A DNA stretch of 64,000 nt, taken from the NCBI RefSeq assembly GCF_016110345.1, contig NZ_AP019011.1, forward strand, positions 558,001 to 622,000, read 5' to 3'. A program made the position numbers and the translations under genes. This DNA comes from Fluviibacter phosphoraccumulans. Lineage in GTDB: Bacteria > Pseudomonadota > Gammaproteobacteria > Burkholderiales > Rhodocyclaceae. Numbering within the stretch: the stretch's first letter is position 1; each line of letters opens with the position of its first letter. Positions 1 to 8,619 of this stretch are shown one piece after another. The notes under the pieces were generated by a model. That model worked only from the letters and a program-made list of their open reading frames with translations, made no database searches and had not been told where the DNA came from.

Positions 1-1107
1 GAGGAAGACAGCACGGACAAGAAGGCACCGGCCAATACGATGATCATCGGTATGACCGGGTCCGGCAAGACGGTGCTGGAGCTTTTCCTGCTCACCATGT
101 CACTCAAGTACAACCCGACCGTGGTGTTCTTCGACAAGGATCGGGGTGCAGAGATCGCAATCCGGGCGCTCGGTGGTAACTACCGGTGTCTGAAGCGGGG
201 CCAACCGACAGGCTTCAACCCATTCCAGCTCGAACCCAATGAAACCAATCTGCGCTTCCAGGAAGTGCTGGTCGGTTCACTGATCCCACGTCTGCTTACC
301 CCCGCTGAAAACACCGAACTGAACAGGGCCATACGCCAAGTATCGCGGATGCCTGGCAATCTGCGACGTTTATCGATTGTCCGGCAGCAATTGCAGAATA
401 CCTCGGAAGATTGTGTTTCGGCGCATCTGGCCAAGTGGTGTGCCGATGGGGGTGGGCAACTGGCCTGGGTACTCGATAACCCGACAGACACGATCAATCT
501 GCATGATGGCCGGATCTTCGGGTTCGATGATACCGACTTCATGGAAGACCCGGAGGTTCTGGGACCTGTGACGATGTATCTGCTACATCTCACTGAATCC
601 TTACTGGATGGACGCCGGTTCATCTACGTCATGGCGGAATTCTGGAAGCGGTTGCAATTGCCTGTCTTCGCAGATTTTGCCGTGAACAAGCAATACACCA
701 TCCGCAAGCAGAACGGCTTCGGGGTATTCGATACCCAGTCACCGGCACAGATCCTCAAAACGCCGCATGTGGCTGCCATGGTTGAACAGAGTGCTACCCA
801 GATCTATCTGCCGAATCCAAGAGCCGATTTCGATGACTACGTTCAGGGCTTCAAGCTGACCGAAAAGGAATTCGAGACCATCCGTTCACTCGGTGAGGCT
901 TCACGACAATTTCTGGTGAAGCAGGGGCACCGCTCGGGCGTAGTGCAACTGGAGCTGGGGCCTCTGGGGGATCTGCTGGATATTCTCAGTACTTCGCTGG
1001 ATAACGTCGAGATGCTCGATGCAATCCGGGCCGAAGTGGGTGATGCCCCGGAAGCCTGGATGCCGGTGTTCAAGGAGCGGCTCCTGGCACGAAGGAGCCA
1101 GCGATGA
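1..1107 (+). CDS. virB4: VirB4-family type IV secretion ATPase, 3' part (5' end outside window)
   Basis: The frame is open from the first base, so this is the C-terminal 368 residues of a longer protein. VirB4 proteins are inner-membrane-associated ATPases that energise pilus biogenesis and substrate transfer. The Walker A motif GMTGSGKT is at visible residues 17-24. The Walker B region reads VMAEFW, where relatives usually have an acidic residue before EFW or EAW; the Ala is visible residue 212. A TQSP motif follows, as is normal for the family. The stop overlaps the virB5 start (ATGA). The gene order identifies it as the VirB4 of an MPF-T system. Family assignment is secure; activity is uncertain because of the Walker B change. 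Confidence 0.93.
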   Translation, partial: EEDSTDKKAPANTMIIGMTGSGKTVLELFLLTMSLKYNPTVVFFDKDRGAEIAIRALGGNYRCLKRGQPTGFNPFQLEPNETNLRFQEVLVGSLIPRLLTPAENTELNRAIRQVSRMPGNLRRLSIVRQQLQNTSEDCVSAHLAKWCADGGGQLAWVLDNPTDTINLHDGRIFGFDDTDFMEDPEVLGPVTMYLLHLTESLLDGRRFIYVMAEFWKRLQLPVFADFAVNKQYTIRKQNGFGVFDTQSPAQILKTPHVAAMVEQSATQIYLPNPRADFDDYVQGFKLTEKEFETIRSLGEASRQFLVKQGHRSGVVQLELGPLGDLLDILSTSLDNVEMLDAIRAEVGDAPEAWMPVFKERLLARRSQR

Positions 1108-1802
1108 AACGCACTGGTTTCGTTGCTTTGGTCGCTGTGGCGTTACTCATCCAGTCGCCCGTCGGGGCACAGGGGATTCCGGTCATTGATGCAGCCAATC
1201 TGGAGCAGGCGTTACAGAACATTGCTGCCTGGCAACGTCAGCTTCAGGCCATGCAACAGCAGTACGACCAGCAGGTGGCCCAGTTCAAGGCGCTGACCGG
1301 CGCGCGCGGATTCGGGGATGTGCTCAATAACCCACTCCTGCAGAAGTACCTGCCGCTTAACTGGCAGCAGGTCTATCAGGGGGTACGGTCCGGCAATATG
1401 TCTGATGTGGCCGCAGCCGCAAGGCAGCAGAACCTGATCTATGACTGTCTCGCCCAAGCGGGTCAATCACAACAGCTCTGTCGGGCGCAGTTGGGAGCCA
1501 CCTATCAGGTACGTGACATCTTCCAGAAAGCCTACGACACCGCCGTTGCCCAGTTTGACCGGATAGCGCAATTGCAGAGCCAGATCGGTAAAACGGACGA
1601 TCCCAAAGGGATTGCCGAACTTCAGGCGCGGATCGGGACGGAGCAGTCCGTACTGCAGAACGCCATGCTTCAGGCTCAGCTTGGCCAGCAACTGGCCGAA
1701 GCAGAAAACAAACTGATCCTCCAGCAGCGTGCTGAAATTGCCCATAAGGCCTACAGCGCTGGTGGGGCGCTGGATACCCAACCCATGAACTACCAGCGCT
1801 AG
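1104..1802 (+). CDS. virB5: VirB5-family minor pilin / T4SS protein
   Basis: This 232-residue protein has an N-terminal signal peptide (KRTGF then a hydrophobic run, probable cleavage after VGA near residue 22). It is followed by Gln-rich alpha-helical segments (residues about 30-70 and 160-215) typical of VirB5, the minor pilus component exported to the pilus tip. The start overlaps the virB4 stop by 4 bases, implying translational coupling, and virB6 follows 9 bases later behind a strong AGGAGGAG. Assignment rests on the signal peptide, helical composition and position between virB4 and virB6. Confidence 0.88.
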   Translation: MKRTGFVALVAVALLIQSPVGAQGIPVIDAANLEQALQNIAAWQRQLQAMQQQYDQQVAQFKALTGARGFGDVLNNPLLQKYLPLNWQQVYQGVRSGNMSDVAAAARQQNLIYDCLAQAGQSQQLCRAQLGATYQVRDIFQKAYDTAVAQFDRIAQLQSQIGKTDDPKGIAELQARIGTEQSVLQNAMLQAQLGQQLAEAENKLILQQRAEIAHKAYSAGGALDTQPMNYQR

Positions 1803-1811
1803 GAGGAGATC

Positions 1812-2828
1812 ATGGGTATCCAGTTCAACGGCTTCTCGGCAATCGGCCAATCCTTCGAATCTGCCGTCAGCATCGTCAATTCGGTGTCGAGCAGTGTCGC
1901 CTCGCTGATTACCCCGGTCCTGCTGACCATTGTTGCCATCTGGATCATTGCCTATGGTCTGGCCACCATGCGCGGGGAAGTGCAGCAGCCGATCATGCAG
2001 ATGGTGGGGCGATATTATCGGTTAGGGCTCTTCATGGCCTGCGGATTATCGATGGGAGTTTTCCAGGGGCAGATCGTGCCAGCCGTTATGGATCTGCAGA
2101 CCGGTCTGGCGGCTGCCGCAGGGAAGAGCATGAATTCAATGAGTGGCATGTGCTCCGGTAGTGCGGCGAATCCTTATGCCATTCTTGATTGTTACGGGTC
2201 TGCTGCACTGGCCCTGGTCGGTGCGTATTTCAATCAGGCCGTAGCTGATGGCACAGCACTGGCAATTGGCGCGGCACTTGTCGATGCAGCCTGTGGTCTG
2301 GTCATCCTGATCGGTGTCACTCTGTACGGCGTCATCATGGCACTTGAATTCATTGAAGCGCGTCTGATGCTCTTCCTGACGCTGGCGCTTGGGCCGATCT
2401 TTATCGTTTGTGGGGCATTCCCCCGGACGGAAGCCTATTTCGGGAACTGGCTCTCTAAGCTCGCGAATCTGATCATTCACAACACTCTGATCATCGCCTA
2501 TGTCGCCATGTCGATGAGGATCTTCATGAACAATTTCCAGCCGGTGATTGGAACCGTCATGAATTCCTCCGGCACCGTGACGGGCATTACCGATCTGCTG
2601 GGGCCGTCTGGGATTTCCCCAACCACTTTGGCGTTGCAGGTCCTGCTCGAAACTTTCGTGCTTGGTTTGCTCGGTCTGAAGATCCCGCATCTGGCATCCG
2701 CGCTGACCAGTGGCGGATATGGCGGATCCGGTGCGGTGGGTTTCCTCACTGGCATGGCGGCGCAGGCCATGCGGACCCGGCTGCCCCGGTCTTCACCCGT
2801 GAGCGGTGGGCAGATCCGTCAGGGGTAA
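1812..2828 (+). CDS. virB6: VirB6/TrbL-family inner-membrane channel protein
   Basis: A 338-residue polytopic membrane protein with at least five hydrophobic segments (for example residues about 30-55, 65-85, 150-185, 187-205 and 285-300). VirB6 forms part of the inner-membrane translocation channel. The family signature region around LMLFLTLALGPIFI is present. The ribosome binding site AGGAGGAG lies just upstream. It closes the first transcription segment: 60 bases of non-coding leader separate it from virB8. No virB7-like lipoprotein gene is visible between them. Confidence 0.9.
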   Translation: MGIQFNGFSAIGQSFESAVSIVNSVSSSVASLITPVLLTIVAIWIIAYGLATMRGEVQQPIMQMVGRYYRLGLFMACGLSMGVFQGQIVPAVMDLQTGLAAAAGKSMNSMSGMCSGSAANPYAILDCYGSAALALVGAYFNQAVADGTALAIGAALVDAACGLVILIGVTLYGVIMALEFIEARLMLFLTLALGPIFIVCGAFPRTEAYFGNWLSKLANLIIHNTLIIAYVAMSMRIFMNNFQPVIGTVMNSSGTVTGITDLLGPSGISPTTLALQVLLETFVLGLLGLKIPHLASALTSGGYGGSGAVGFLTGMAAQAMRTRLPRSSPVSGGQIRQG

Positions 2829-2843
2829 TTCACTGCGGTTTCA

Positions 2844-2883
2844 GTTAAACGGCGGTGTTAGCGCACCTGCCTAACGATAGGAG
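2844..2883 (+). promoter_or_regulatory. TTAGCG-loop leader hairpin, copy A (before virB8)
   Basis: The stem core GGTG/CACC (2854-2857 with 2864-2867) closes the hexaloop TTAGCG (2858-2863). It extends by GGC/GCC with one bulged T, and then by GTTA/TAAC. GATAGGAG follows at 2876-2883, and the virB8 ATG is at 2889. The same loop, a related stem and the same ribosome binding site occur before virD4, a 12-codon frame at 33830 and ardC. This supports a structured leader RNA or RNA-binding-protein target. The pairing is read by eye from sequence; function is inferred. Confidence 0.7.
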
Positions 2884-2888
2884 TTCAT

Positions 2889-3722
2889 ATGTTGCGTATA
2901 CCCAAGGGCTGGTTCAAAAGCCGGTCACATTCCGGCACGGTGCCGGAGACAAAGCCAGAGGCAGTTAATGGTTCAGGCCATAAGCCCGGCATATATGAAG
3001 AAGCCGTCACCTGGGAGAACTCCCGTCAGGAGGCGCTGGAGAAGTCAGAGGCGCGTGCATGGTCGGTGGTGCGCTGGACCAGTGTGCTTGCTGTTCTGGC
3101 GATGGCTGCGCTAGTGATACTCGCGCCGTTCTACAAGATCGTGCCGCTCACCTTCGAGGTCGACAAGCTGACAGGCCAGGCCCAGCTGGTGGACCTCACC
3201 GGACCCATGCCCATGACCTCGACCGAGGCGATGGATAAGCACTGGGTTGCCGACTACGTGCGGACACGGGAACGCTTCGTCTGGACGTTATTGCAGCTGG
3301 ATTACGACCATACAATGAATCTATCGGATGAGCGTGTTGCACGCGAATACCGTGCGGAATACGAAGGCCCCAATGCCAGAGACAAACGGCTTGGACCGGG
3401 AACGGATGAACGGGTCCGTATTCTGGGGGTTACGCTGCCGCCGAATGAACCGGGTAAAGCGGTGGTGCGCTTCGAGCGGACAACTCGTCGAGATGGCACG
3501 GATGTGGATGTCGGCATCTATGTAGCGACTCTGTCTTACGTCTATCAGCCACCCGCTCTGTTTTCCAAGGAGCGCAATGTGGTCGACAATCCACTGGGCT
3601 TCAAGGTAACAGGCTTTGTGGTGGATCAGGAACTGAAGAGCAAAGCGCCGGTGAACAAGGATGGACAGCTTGATTCCCCGGCACCAACCTTACCCGTGCT
3701 GCCTGCGCAGCCCGGTGCCTGA
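2889..3722 (+). CDS. virB8: VirB8-family inner-membrane assembly protein
   Basis: A 277-residue bitopic protein. A cytoplasmic tail of about 55 residues, one transmembrane helix (residues about 59-80) and a periplasmic NTF2-like domain (about 85-245) match VirB8, which nucleates the inner-membrane complex and contacts VirB9 and VirB10. The C-terminal tail is Pro-rich. It has its own leader and ribosome binding site and begins the virB8-virB11 segment. VirB9 follows after 12 bases. Confidence 0.9.
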   Translation: MLRIPKGWFKSRSHSGTVPETKPEAVNGSGHKPGIYEEAVTWENSRQEALEKSEARAWSVVRWTSVLAVLAMAALVILAPFYKIVPLTFEVDKLTGQAQLVDLTGPMPMTSTEAMDKHWVADYVRTRERFVWTLLQLDYDHTMNLSDERVAREYRAEYEGPNARDKRLGPGTDERVRILGVTLPPNEPGKAVVRFERTTRRDGTDVDVGIYVATLSYVYQPPALFSKERNVVDNPLGFKVTGFVVDQELKSKAPVNKDGQLDSPAPTLPVLPAQPGA

Positions 3723-3734
3723 AGGGAGGATGAC

Positions 3735-4595
3735 ATGAGTCCGATACGTCAGATATTCATCGCCATCATTGCGTCACTGAGTCTGGTTTCAGGGTTCGTC
3801 AGTGCCGCACCGCTTAAATTCCAGCGGATCATGGTGCTCGATTACGACGAGGATGCTCAGGATAAATCGATTCCGATTCTGACCAAGCGGGGATTCGTCA
3901 CACAGATCGACTTCGGAAGGGGGGAATCTATCGAATCACTTGGTGCCACCAGCCAGGCTGCCGCACTGACCGGCGATGCCGATGGCTGGATTGTGGTGGG
4001 GCGCAAAGGGGACCGCCATCTCTATCTGAAACCCAAGTCAGAGGCATATCCTAGCAACCTGCTGGTGGTTACTAACCGCTACAACTACGCGTTCGAACTG
4101 CGCATCCTGCCCGATGAGTCACGCTCAGACGGCGTATGGCGGCTTAGTTTCAGGTATCCCAATGACGGATTAAGCAATGCCGAAGTCCGTGCAAATCAGG
4201 TGGCCTATGCGCTTGGGTCGCCTACGGAAAAGCGCAATCTGAAATACCGTATCGACCTGATCCGGGGTAACGGTGACATTCTGCCGAAGAAGGCCTGGGA
4301 TGACGGCCGGTTTACCTATATCGCCATGGGTAACAACCGTGAGATTCCGGCCGCATTCAAGGTCGATGGTAACGATGGTGAAAGTACCGTCAACCTCCAT
4401 ACCGAAGGCCAATTGTTGGTGATTCATGAAGTCGCCCGACGATTCCTGCTGCGGCTGGATAAACAGGAAGTCGGCATCTGGAACGAGGCCTTTGATCCGG
4501 ACGGTATGGCGAACACCACCGGAACCGCATCATCAGCGGTTGTTCGGGAAGTCGTTCAGCCGGAAACCACGGCACTGCCGATGGGAGGTCGATGA
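3735..4595 (+). CDS. virB9: VirB9-family outer-membrane core complex protein
   Basis: A 286-residue secreted protein with a clear signal peptide (hydrophobic run ending SAAP near residue 25), then the beta-rich VirB9/CagX fold. With VirB7 and VirB10 this family forms the core ring spanning the periplasm and outer membrane. Segments resembling the family include the NYNYAF-like stretch around residues 113-120 and the C-terminal beta domain around 180-260. The ribosome binding site is GGGAGG. Its stop overlaps the virB10 start. Confidence 0.9.
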   Translation: MSPIRQIFIAIIASLSLVSGFVSAAPLKFQRIMVLDYDEDAQDKSIPILTKRGFVTQIDFGRGESIESLGATSQAAALTGDADGWIVVGRKGDRHLYLKPKSEAYPSNLLVVTNRYNYAFELRILPDESRSDGVWRLSFRYPNDGLSNAEVRANQVAYALGSPTEKRNLKYRIDLIRGNGDILPKKAWDDGRFTYIAMGNNREIPAAFKVDGNDGESTVNLHTEGQLLVIHEVARRFLLRLDKQEVGIWNEAFDPDGMANTTGTASSAVVREVVQPETTALPMGGR

Positions 4596-5812
4596 TGAGT
4601 GAAGCGCAATACACACCGGATCCGTTGCCGGACGCCCAGGTGACTGAAGGGCGGGGTGGCCCGGCAATCCAGGAGCGTCCCTTCTGGTCGAAAGTCATGG
4701 CGGGAAAAGAGAGCTGGCTTCCGGCCACCCTGGTCGGGGTCATCCTCGCCGTGGTGACGGTGATCGCATTCTTCTTCCTGCGCGATGCCCGCTTCTCGGA
4801 GGGTGGGCCCAGACGCTTTGACAACAAGGCGGTAACTTATACTAATCTCAAGGCGTCACGTGAGCTCGGTGCGGCTGGCGATGGTGGGCAAGCTCCGTTG
4901 CCGCCGATCGCCAAACTACCTGACCCGGTTAATCCGCCGATGCCTGTTGGTCCTGTATCAGTGCATCCTGTCACGCCAGCACCTGCCGGTGCCGCGCCCA
5001 GAAATCGCTTCGATGCGCCATTGCTGCCGAATGAAGGTACCGGTAAAGATGGGCAGGGCGGTTATGGCGGTGGTTCAGCGACCATGGTACAGCCTGCTAC
5101 AACGGGCACCCCGGCGGCTCAGCAGGGATCAAACGCCGGTACATTCGACGGAAATCTCAAGTCGGCTCCGACACCCAGGGCTCAGGCAGGCCTGATCGGC
5201 AATCGTAACCTGCTCCTGGCCAAGGGCACGCTGCTCGATTGTGTCCTTAATACCGCTATCAACTCAACAATACCCGGCATGGTCTCCTGCACGTTGACGC
5301 GGAATGTCTACAGCGACAACGGCAAGGTCCTGCTGCTCGAACGCGGATCGACCGTGACCGGTGAATTCGGGGGGCGGGTTAGAACAGGCCAGACTCGGAT
5401 CTACGTGCTCTGGAACCGGATCAAGACACCGAAAGGCGTAGTGGTGAATCTCGATTCGCCAGGATCTGATGCGCTGGGGCGGTCCGGTGTCGATGGTGAG
5501 GTGGATAAACACTGGGGTGAACGGATCGGGAATGCCTTCCTGCTCTCGCTCATCCAGGATGCCATCGGTTATGCCGCCACACGGGGCAATAACCAGAACG
5601 GTAGCTCGCAGATGTATTTCCAGAATACGCAGCAGACCGGTGACAACATGGCCAACACGATCCTCAAGGACTCACTCCAGATCCCACCGACGATTACCAA
5701 GAAGCAGGGTGAACGCGTGGCCATCTTTGTGGCACGGGATCTCGACTTTTCGGCTGTCTATGACCTGATGCCGCAGGTCCCTGTTCAACAGACCAACACA
5801 CCACAACCATGA
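4592..5812 (+). CDS. virB10: VirB10/TrbI-family core complex protein
   Basis: A 406-residue protein with a short cytoplasmic N terminus, one transmembrane helix (residues about 47-68), a long Pro/Gly-rich periplasmic linker (about 90-190) and a conserved C-terminal TrbI beta-barrel domain (about 195-395). VirB10 spans both membranes and senses ATP energy from VirD4 and VirB11. A second in-frame ATG at 4595 is a possible start. The stop overlaps the next gene by 4 bases. Confidence 0.93.
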   Translation: MMSEAQYTPDPLPDAQVTEGRGGPAIQERPFWSKVMAGKESWLPATLVGVILAVVTVIAFFFLRDARFSEGGPRRFDNKAVTYTNLKASRELGAAGDGGQAPLPPIAKLPDPVNPPMPVGPVSVHPVTPAPAGAAPRNRFDAPLLPNEGTGKDGQGGYGGGSATMVQPATTGTPAAQQGSNAGTFDGNLKSAPTPRAQAGLIGNRNLLLAKGTLLDCVLNTAINSTIPGMVSCTLTRNVYSDNGKVLLLERGSTVTGEFGGRVRTGQTRIYVLWNRIKTPKGVVVNLDSPGSDALGRSGVDGEVDKHWGERIGNAFLLSLIQDAIGYAATRGNNQNGSSQMYFQNTQQTGDNMANTILKDSLQIPPTITKKQGERVAIFVARDLDFSAVYDLMPQVPVQQTNTPQP

Positions 5813-6102
5813 AAAATACAGCCTTGTTCCTTATGTTCCTGATGACGCAATCTGCCTATGCGGATGACTGGGGTTGCCAGGTCATGCTCTGCATGTCGAA
5901 CCCGGCTGGTCCTATGGCCGTGGCCGAGTGCGTGCCGCCGATGCAGCGACTCTATGACGCGATGTCTAGGAAAGGTTTCCAGTGGCCGACCTGTGATCTT
6001 GCTGGGAAGCCCGATTCCCCGAAGCCATTTACGGTCGATCCGGCAGCAAGACCATTCACTTCAACGGATGCTGCGAGTGCCTCTAATGTCGGAGACAACT
6101 GA
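5809..6102 (+). CDS. TrbM/KikA-like small secreted protein
   Basis: A 97-residue protein with a signal peptide (cleavage probably after AYA, residue 18). Its mature start DDWGCQVMLCMSNP and the motif ECVPP are recognisable from the TrbM/KikA/MpfK family found in P-type transfer regions. Its four conserved cysteines suggest a disulfide-bonded periplasmic protein. It sits between virB10 (4-base overlap) and virB11 (abutting stop and start). Its exact role in mating is not well established. Confidence 0.82.
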   Translation: MKNTALFLMFLMTQSAYADDWGCQVMLCMSNPAGPMAVAECVPPMQRLYDAMSRKGFQWPTCDLAGKPDSPKPFTVDPAARPFTSTDAASASNVGDN

Positions 6103-7209
6103 ATGATCGGTGCAATGGAACTGATCGAGAACACCTTGCGCGGTGATGAGGCACTCCGTGAATTCGTTAAGCCGCTGATGGCTCTGCTTTACCGGCCTGA
6201 GACCACGGAACTCATCATCAATGAACCCGGTGTTGTGTTTGCAGAGTCAGATTGCGGTTGGGAGCGCCACGAGTTTCCACAGCTGGATATGGACCATCTT
6301 ATGCAGATGGCGAAAGCCATTGCCACCCATAGCAAGCAGGAGATCTCGGCGCAGCACCCGATCCTCTCAGCCATGCTGCCAACGCAGGAGCGGGTGCAGA
6401 TCGTTATGCCTCCAGCTGTCCCGGTCGGGACGATCTCTTTTTCTGTACGCCGTCCCTCGGCGCGTATCCAAACCCTGGCTGAATACGAGAGCCAGAAGGT
6501 GTTCGAGGAGACCCTGTGGCACCTGCCGGAGGCGGAGGTGGAAGGGGTCGACAAGATGACCGTCCCTGGCTCGGATCAGAAGTTACTGAAGTTACTCCGA
6601 GCACGACGCTTTGCAGATTTTCTGACGGCAGCCGTGGCGAACCGCCTGAATATCTGCGTGGTCGGCGATACCGGTTCCGGCAAAACAACCCTTATGAAAA
6701 CCCTCTGCCAGTCGATTCCCGGCTATGAGCGGATCATCACTATCGAAGACGTGCGGGAACTATTCATGCCCAATCACGACAATCAGGTTAACCTGCTGTA
6801 TTCGAAAGGGGGGCAGGGGCAGGCCAAGGTGACCCCGGCTGATCTGATCGCTAGTTGTATGCGGATGAAGCCGGATCGAGTGCTGCTGGCGGAACTACGC
6901 GGCAGCGAGAGTTATGACTTCCTCAAGCTTCTGACCACGGGACATAGCGGATCCATCACCAGCTTTCATGCCGAAAGCTGTAGCCGTGCCATTGCCCGAT
7001 TCGCTCTGATGGCCAAGGAGCATCCTGAGGCAGCCGCCTATGACGATGTGGCGCTTAAACGGCTGCTCTTCATGACCATGGATGTCATTGCCCACCTCAA
7101 GGCAGAGCCGATCTTCGATGGAGATGGTCAGCAGATCGGCAAGCGGCGGGTCATGACGGAAATCTACTTCGACCCCTATAAACGGCTGGAATTGGCCTAC
7201 GCGACCTAA
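6103..7209 (+). CDS. virB11: VirB11-family secretion ATPase
   Basis: A 368-residue hexameric AAA-like ATPase of the VirB11/TrbB family that switches the T4SS between pilus building and DNA transfer. Walker A GDTGSGKTT is at about residues 188-196. The Asp box (TIEDVREL), Walker B (RVLLAELRG) and His box (TTGHSGSITSFHA) are all present. An internal ATG at 6115 is an alternative start. It is the last gene of the virB operon; the next gene has its own upstream signals and a different function. Confidence 0.95.
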   Translation: MIGAMELIENTLRGDEALREFVKPLMALLYRPETTELIINEPGVVFAESDCGWERHEFPQLDMDHLMQMAKAIATHSKQEISAQHPILSAMLPTQERVQIVMPPAVPVGTISFSVRRPSARIQTLAEYESQKVFEETLWHLPEAEVEGVDKMTVPGSDQKLLKLLRARRFADFLTAAVANRLNICVVGDTGSGKTTLMKTLCQSIPGYERIITIEDVRELFMPNHDNQVNLLYSKGGQGQAKVTPADLIASCMRMKPDRVLLAELRGSESYDFLKLLTTGHSGSITSFHAESCSRAIARFALMAKEHPEAAAYDDVALKRLLFMTMDVIAHLKAEPIFDGDGQQIGKRRVMTEIYFDPYKRLELAYAT

Positions 7210-7238
7210 CCGGCATTTATATTGACAAAGGTAGTTCA

Positions 7239-7538
7239 ATGGCCTACATTGCCGACATGGAATTTGAATGGGATGAAGCCAAAAGCGACGCTTGCTTTAA
7301 GGAGCGAGGGTTTGATTTTGCTTATGTTCTGAAAGCATTCTTTGACCCTGAACGTTTCGTTCGTAAGGATCATCGCTGGGACTATGGAGAAGATCGGTTT
7401 CAGTTGATGGGGACGGTTGAAGATCGTCTGTTTGTTGTGATTTATACGGTCAGAAAAAGTGCGGTTCGCATTATTTCTGCGAGAAAAGCTAATTCGAGAG
7501 AGGTGGCCCAATATGAAAACAGTGCGCGTGAAAGTTGA
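7239..7538 (+). CDS. brnT: BrnT-family ribonuclease toxin
   Basis: A 99-residue basic protein with the BrnT layout: FEWDEAKS near the N terminus, a central FFDPERF segment, and RIISARKAN with REVAQYE at the C terminus. BrnT toxins are RelE-fold ribonucleases neutralised by an antitoxin encoded just downstream. The start at 7239 has AAAGG upstream; a second ATG at 7257 would still give a family-like N terminus. It overlaps the following antitoxin gene by 26 bases, the usual coupled arrangement. Confidence 0.85.
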   Translation: MAYIADMEFEWDEAKSDACFKERGFDFAYVLKAFFDPERFVRKDHRWDYGEDRFQLMGTVEDRLFVVIYTVRKSAVRIISARKANSREVAQYENSARES

Positions 7539-7848
7539 CTTGAAGGATCTGTCGACTTTGCCGAAGGGGCGCGTTGATCGTAAGCGACTTGAGGCAACCT
7601 TAGAAAAAGACATTCAGCTGCAGAAGAATGCCGATGATGCGGCGGCGCTATTGGACGCGGCAAAGTTTGCCAAGCGTGTACGTGTGCGTTTAGGTTTGAC
7701 ACAGCTGGAGTTCTCGACGCGTATTGAAGTTCCTCTGGATACGGTTCGGAATTGGGAACAGGGTAAACGCCGCCCCACGGGTGCGGCGAAGGCGTTGCTC
7801 AAGATTCTGGACAAATCCCCTGAGTCGGCATTGCTTGTATTGAGCTAA
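7513..7848 (+). CDS. XRE-family helix-turn-helix antitoxin partner of BrnT
   Basis: A 111-residue protein. The C-terminal part (residues about 55-105) is an XRE helix-turn-helix with LGLTQLEFS and TVRNWEQGKRRP. The N-terminal half probably binds the toxin. The frame stays open upstream, but the ATG at 7513, inside the toxin gene, gives the sensible protein. Classical BrnA antitoxins carry a ribbon-helix-helix DUF4415 domain instead, so this pair is of mixed type. It probably represses its own operon. Confidence 0.78.
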   Translation: MKTVRVKVDLKDLSTLPKGRVDRKRLEATLEKDIQLQKNADDAAALLDAAKFAKRVRVRLGLTQLEFSTRIEVPLDTVRNWEQGKRRPTGAAKALLKILDKSPESALLVLS

Positions 7849-7854
7849 GTTATT

Positions 7855-8070
7855 ATGCGAGCGAACATGAATAACGTGAATGTACATATTGGCTCGAGTC
7901 TCGATTCTCTATTATGTGATGACGGCATCCTAGATGCTGTCAATGAAACCGTTCATGCTCGTGTGGAAGCGTGGTTGCTCTGTGCTTCGGACACGGAGCA
8001 AGCACTTGCAGTAGAAACTGACGCTATCTTCAAGGGAGGTAAGCTAGGAGAGGCTGGAGATCCGTCATGA
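7855..8070 (+). CDS. Small hypothetical protein (71 aa)
   Basis: I do not recognise this protein. It is acidic, with no signal peptide or membrane segment, and an ATG 6 bases after the previous stop. A second start is possible at 7867. Its stop overlaps the next reading frame (ATGA), which suggests these two frames are or were translated together. It may be a remnant of a toxin-antitoxin module; no toxin motif is visible. Confidence 0.45.
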   Translation: MRANMNNVNVHIGSSLDSLLCDDGILDAVNETVHARVEAWLLCASDTEQALAVETDAIFKGGKLGEAGDPS

Positions 8071-8252
8071 GCAAGATTGTTAAGACTGTGAAAAGCAAAC
8101 ACAGAAGTGCCATTATGGAAGCAGTCCATGAAGGGGCAAGGGATCTTTTTAGCTTGGGCTTTATCGACAAGCGCAAAATGCAGGAATATGACGCTCTGTG
8201 CCTTGAACCAATCCCTGATACGCCAGTCAGCAGATCAAGCGGATCCGTCTAA
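8067..8252 (+). pseudogene. Truncated XRE-type antitoxin (N-terminal part only)
   Basis: The 61-residue frame contains SLGFIDKRKMQEYDALCLEP. This is the N-terminal signature of a family of about 100-residue transcriptional regulators encoded next to RelE/HigB-like toxins. In intact members a helix-turn-helix follows this segment; here the frame ends after PDTPVSRSSGSV with no helix-turn-helix. I read it as the decayed 5' end of an antitoxin gene. Confidence 0.6.
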
Positions 8253-8298
8253 GTTGAAGCCGAGTCAGCCTAACCTGCCGTATCCCAAGGAGAGTGAC

Positions 8299-8619
8299 AT
8301 GAGAATTGTTGAGAAAAGCAGCGGTAACGTTTACAAAGATCTGGGATTGCCCGATGCCGGCGAGATGCAGCTCAAGGGGACTCTTGCCGCAAAAATTGGC
8401 GAGATCATCAAACATCGCCATCTGACGCAAGTCGAAGCCTCGGAAATCCTTGGCATTGCCCAACCCAAACTGTTCTGCATTTTACGTGGCCAATTTCGTG
8501 GCATTAGTGAAGCTAAAATGCTTGGATACCTTAATAAGCTTGGGCGTGATGTTGATATTGTTATCCGTAAGCCTGCACGCTCGAGAGCGGCTGGACTCAC
8601 CCGTGTGGTGTTTGCGTAA
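8299..8619 (+). CDS. HigA-like XRE antitoxin without an adjacent toxin
   Basis: A 106-residue protein with SGNVYKDLGLPDAGEM at the N terminus and a helix-turn-helix (LTQVEASEILGIAQPKL) at residues about 38-60, as in HigA2-type antitoxins of the HTH_37 group. The chosen ATG has AAGGAGAG upstream; the frame is open further 5' but overlaps the previous fragment. Members normally follow a HigB-type toxin gene, yet no complete toxin frame lies beside it, so it may be an orphan antitoxin. Confidence 0.75.
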   Translation: MRIVEKSSGNVYKDLGLPDAGEMQLKGTLAAKIGEIIKHRHLTQVEASEILGIAQPKLFCILRGQFRGISEAKMLGYLNKLGRDVDIVIRKPARSRAAGLTRVVFA

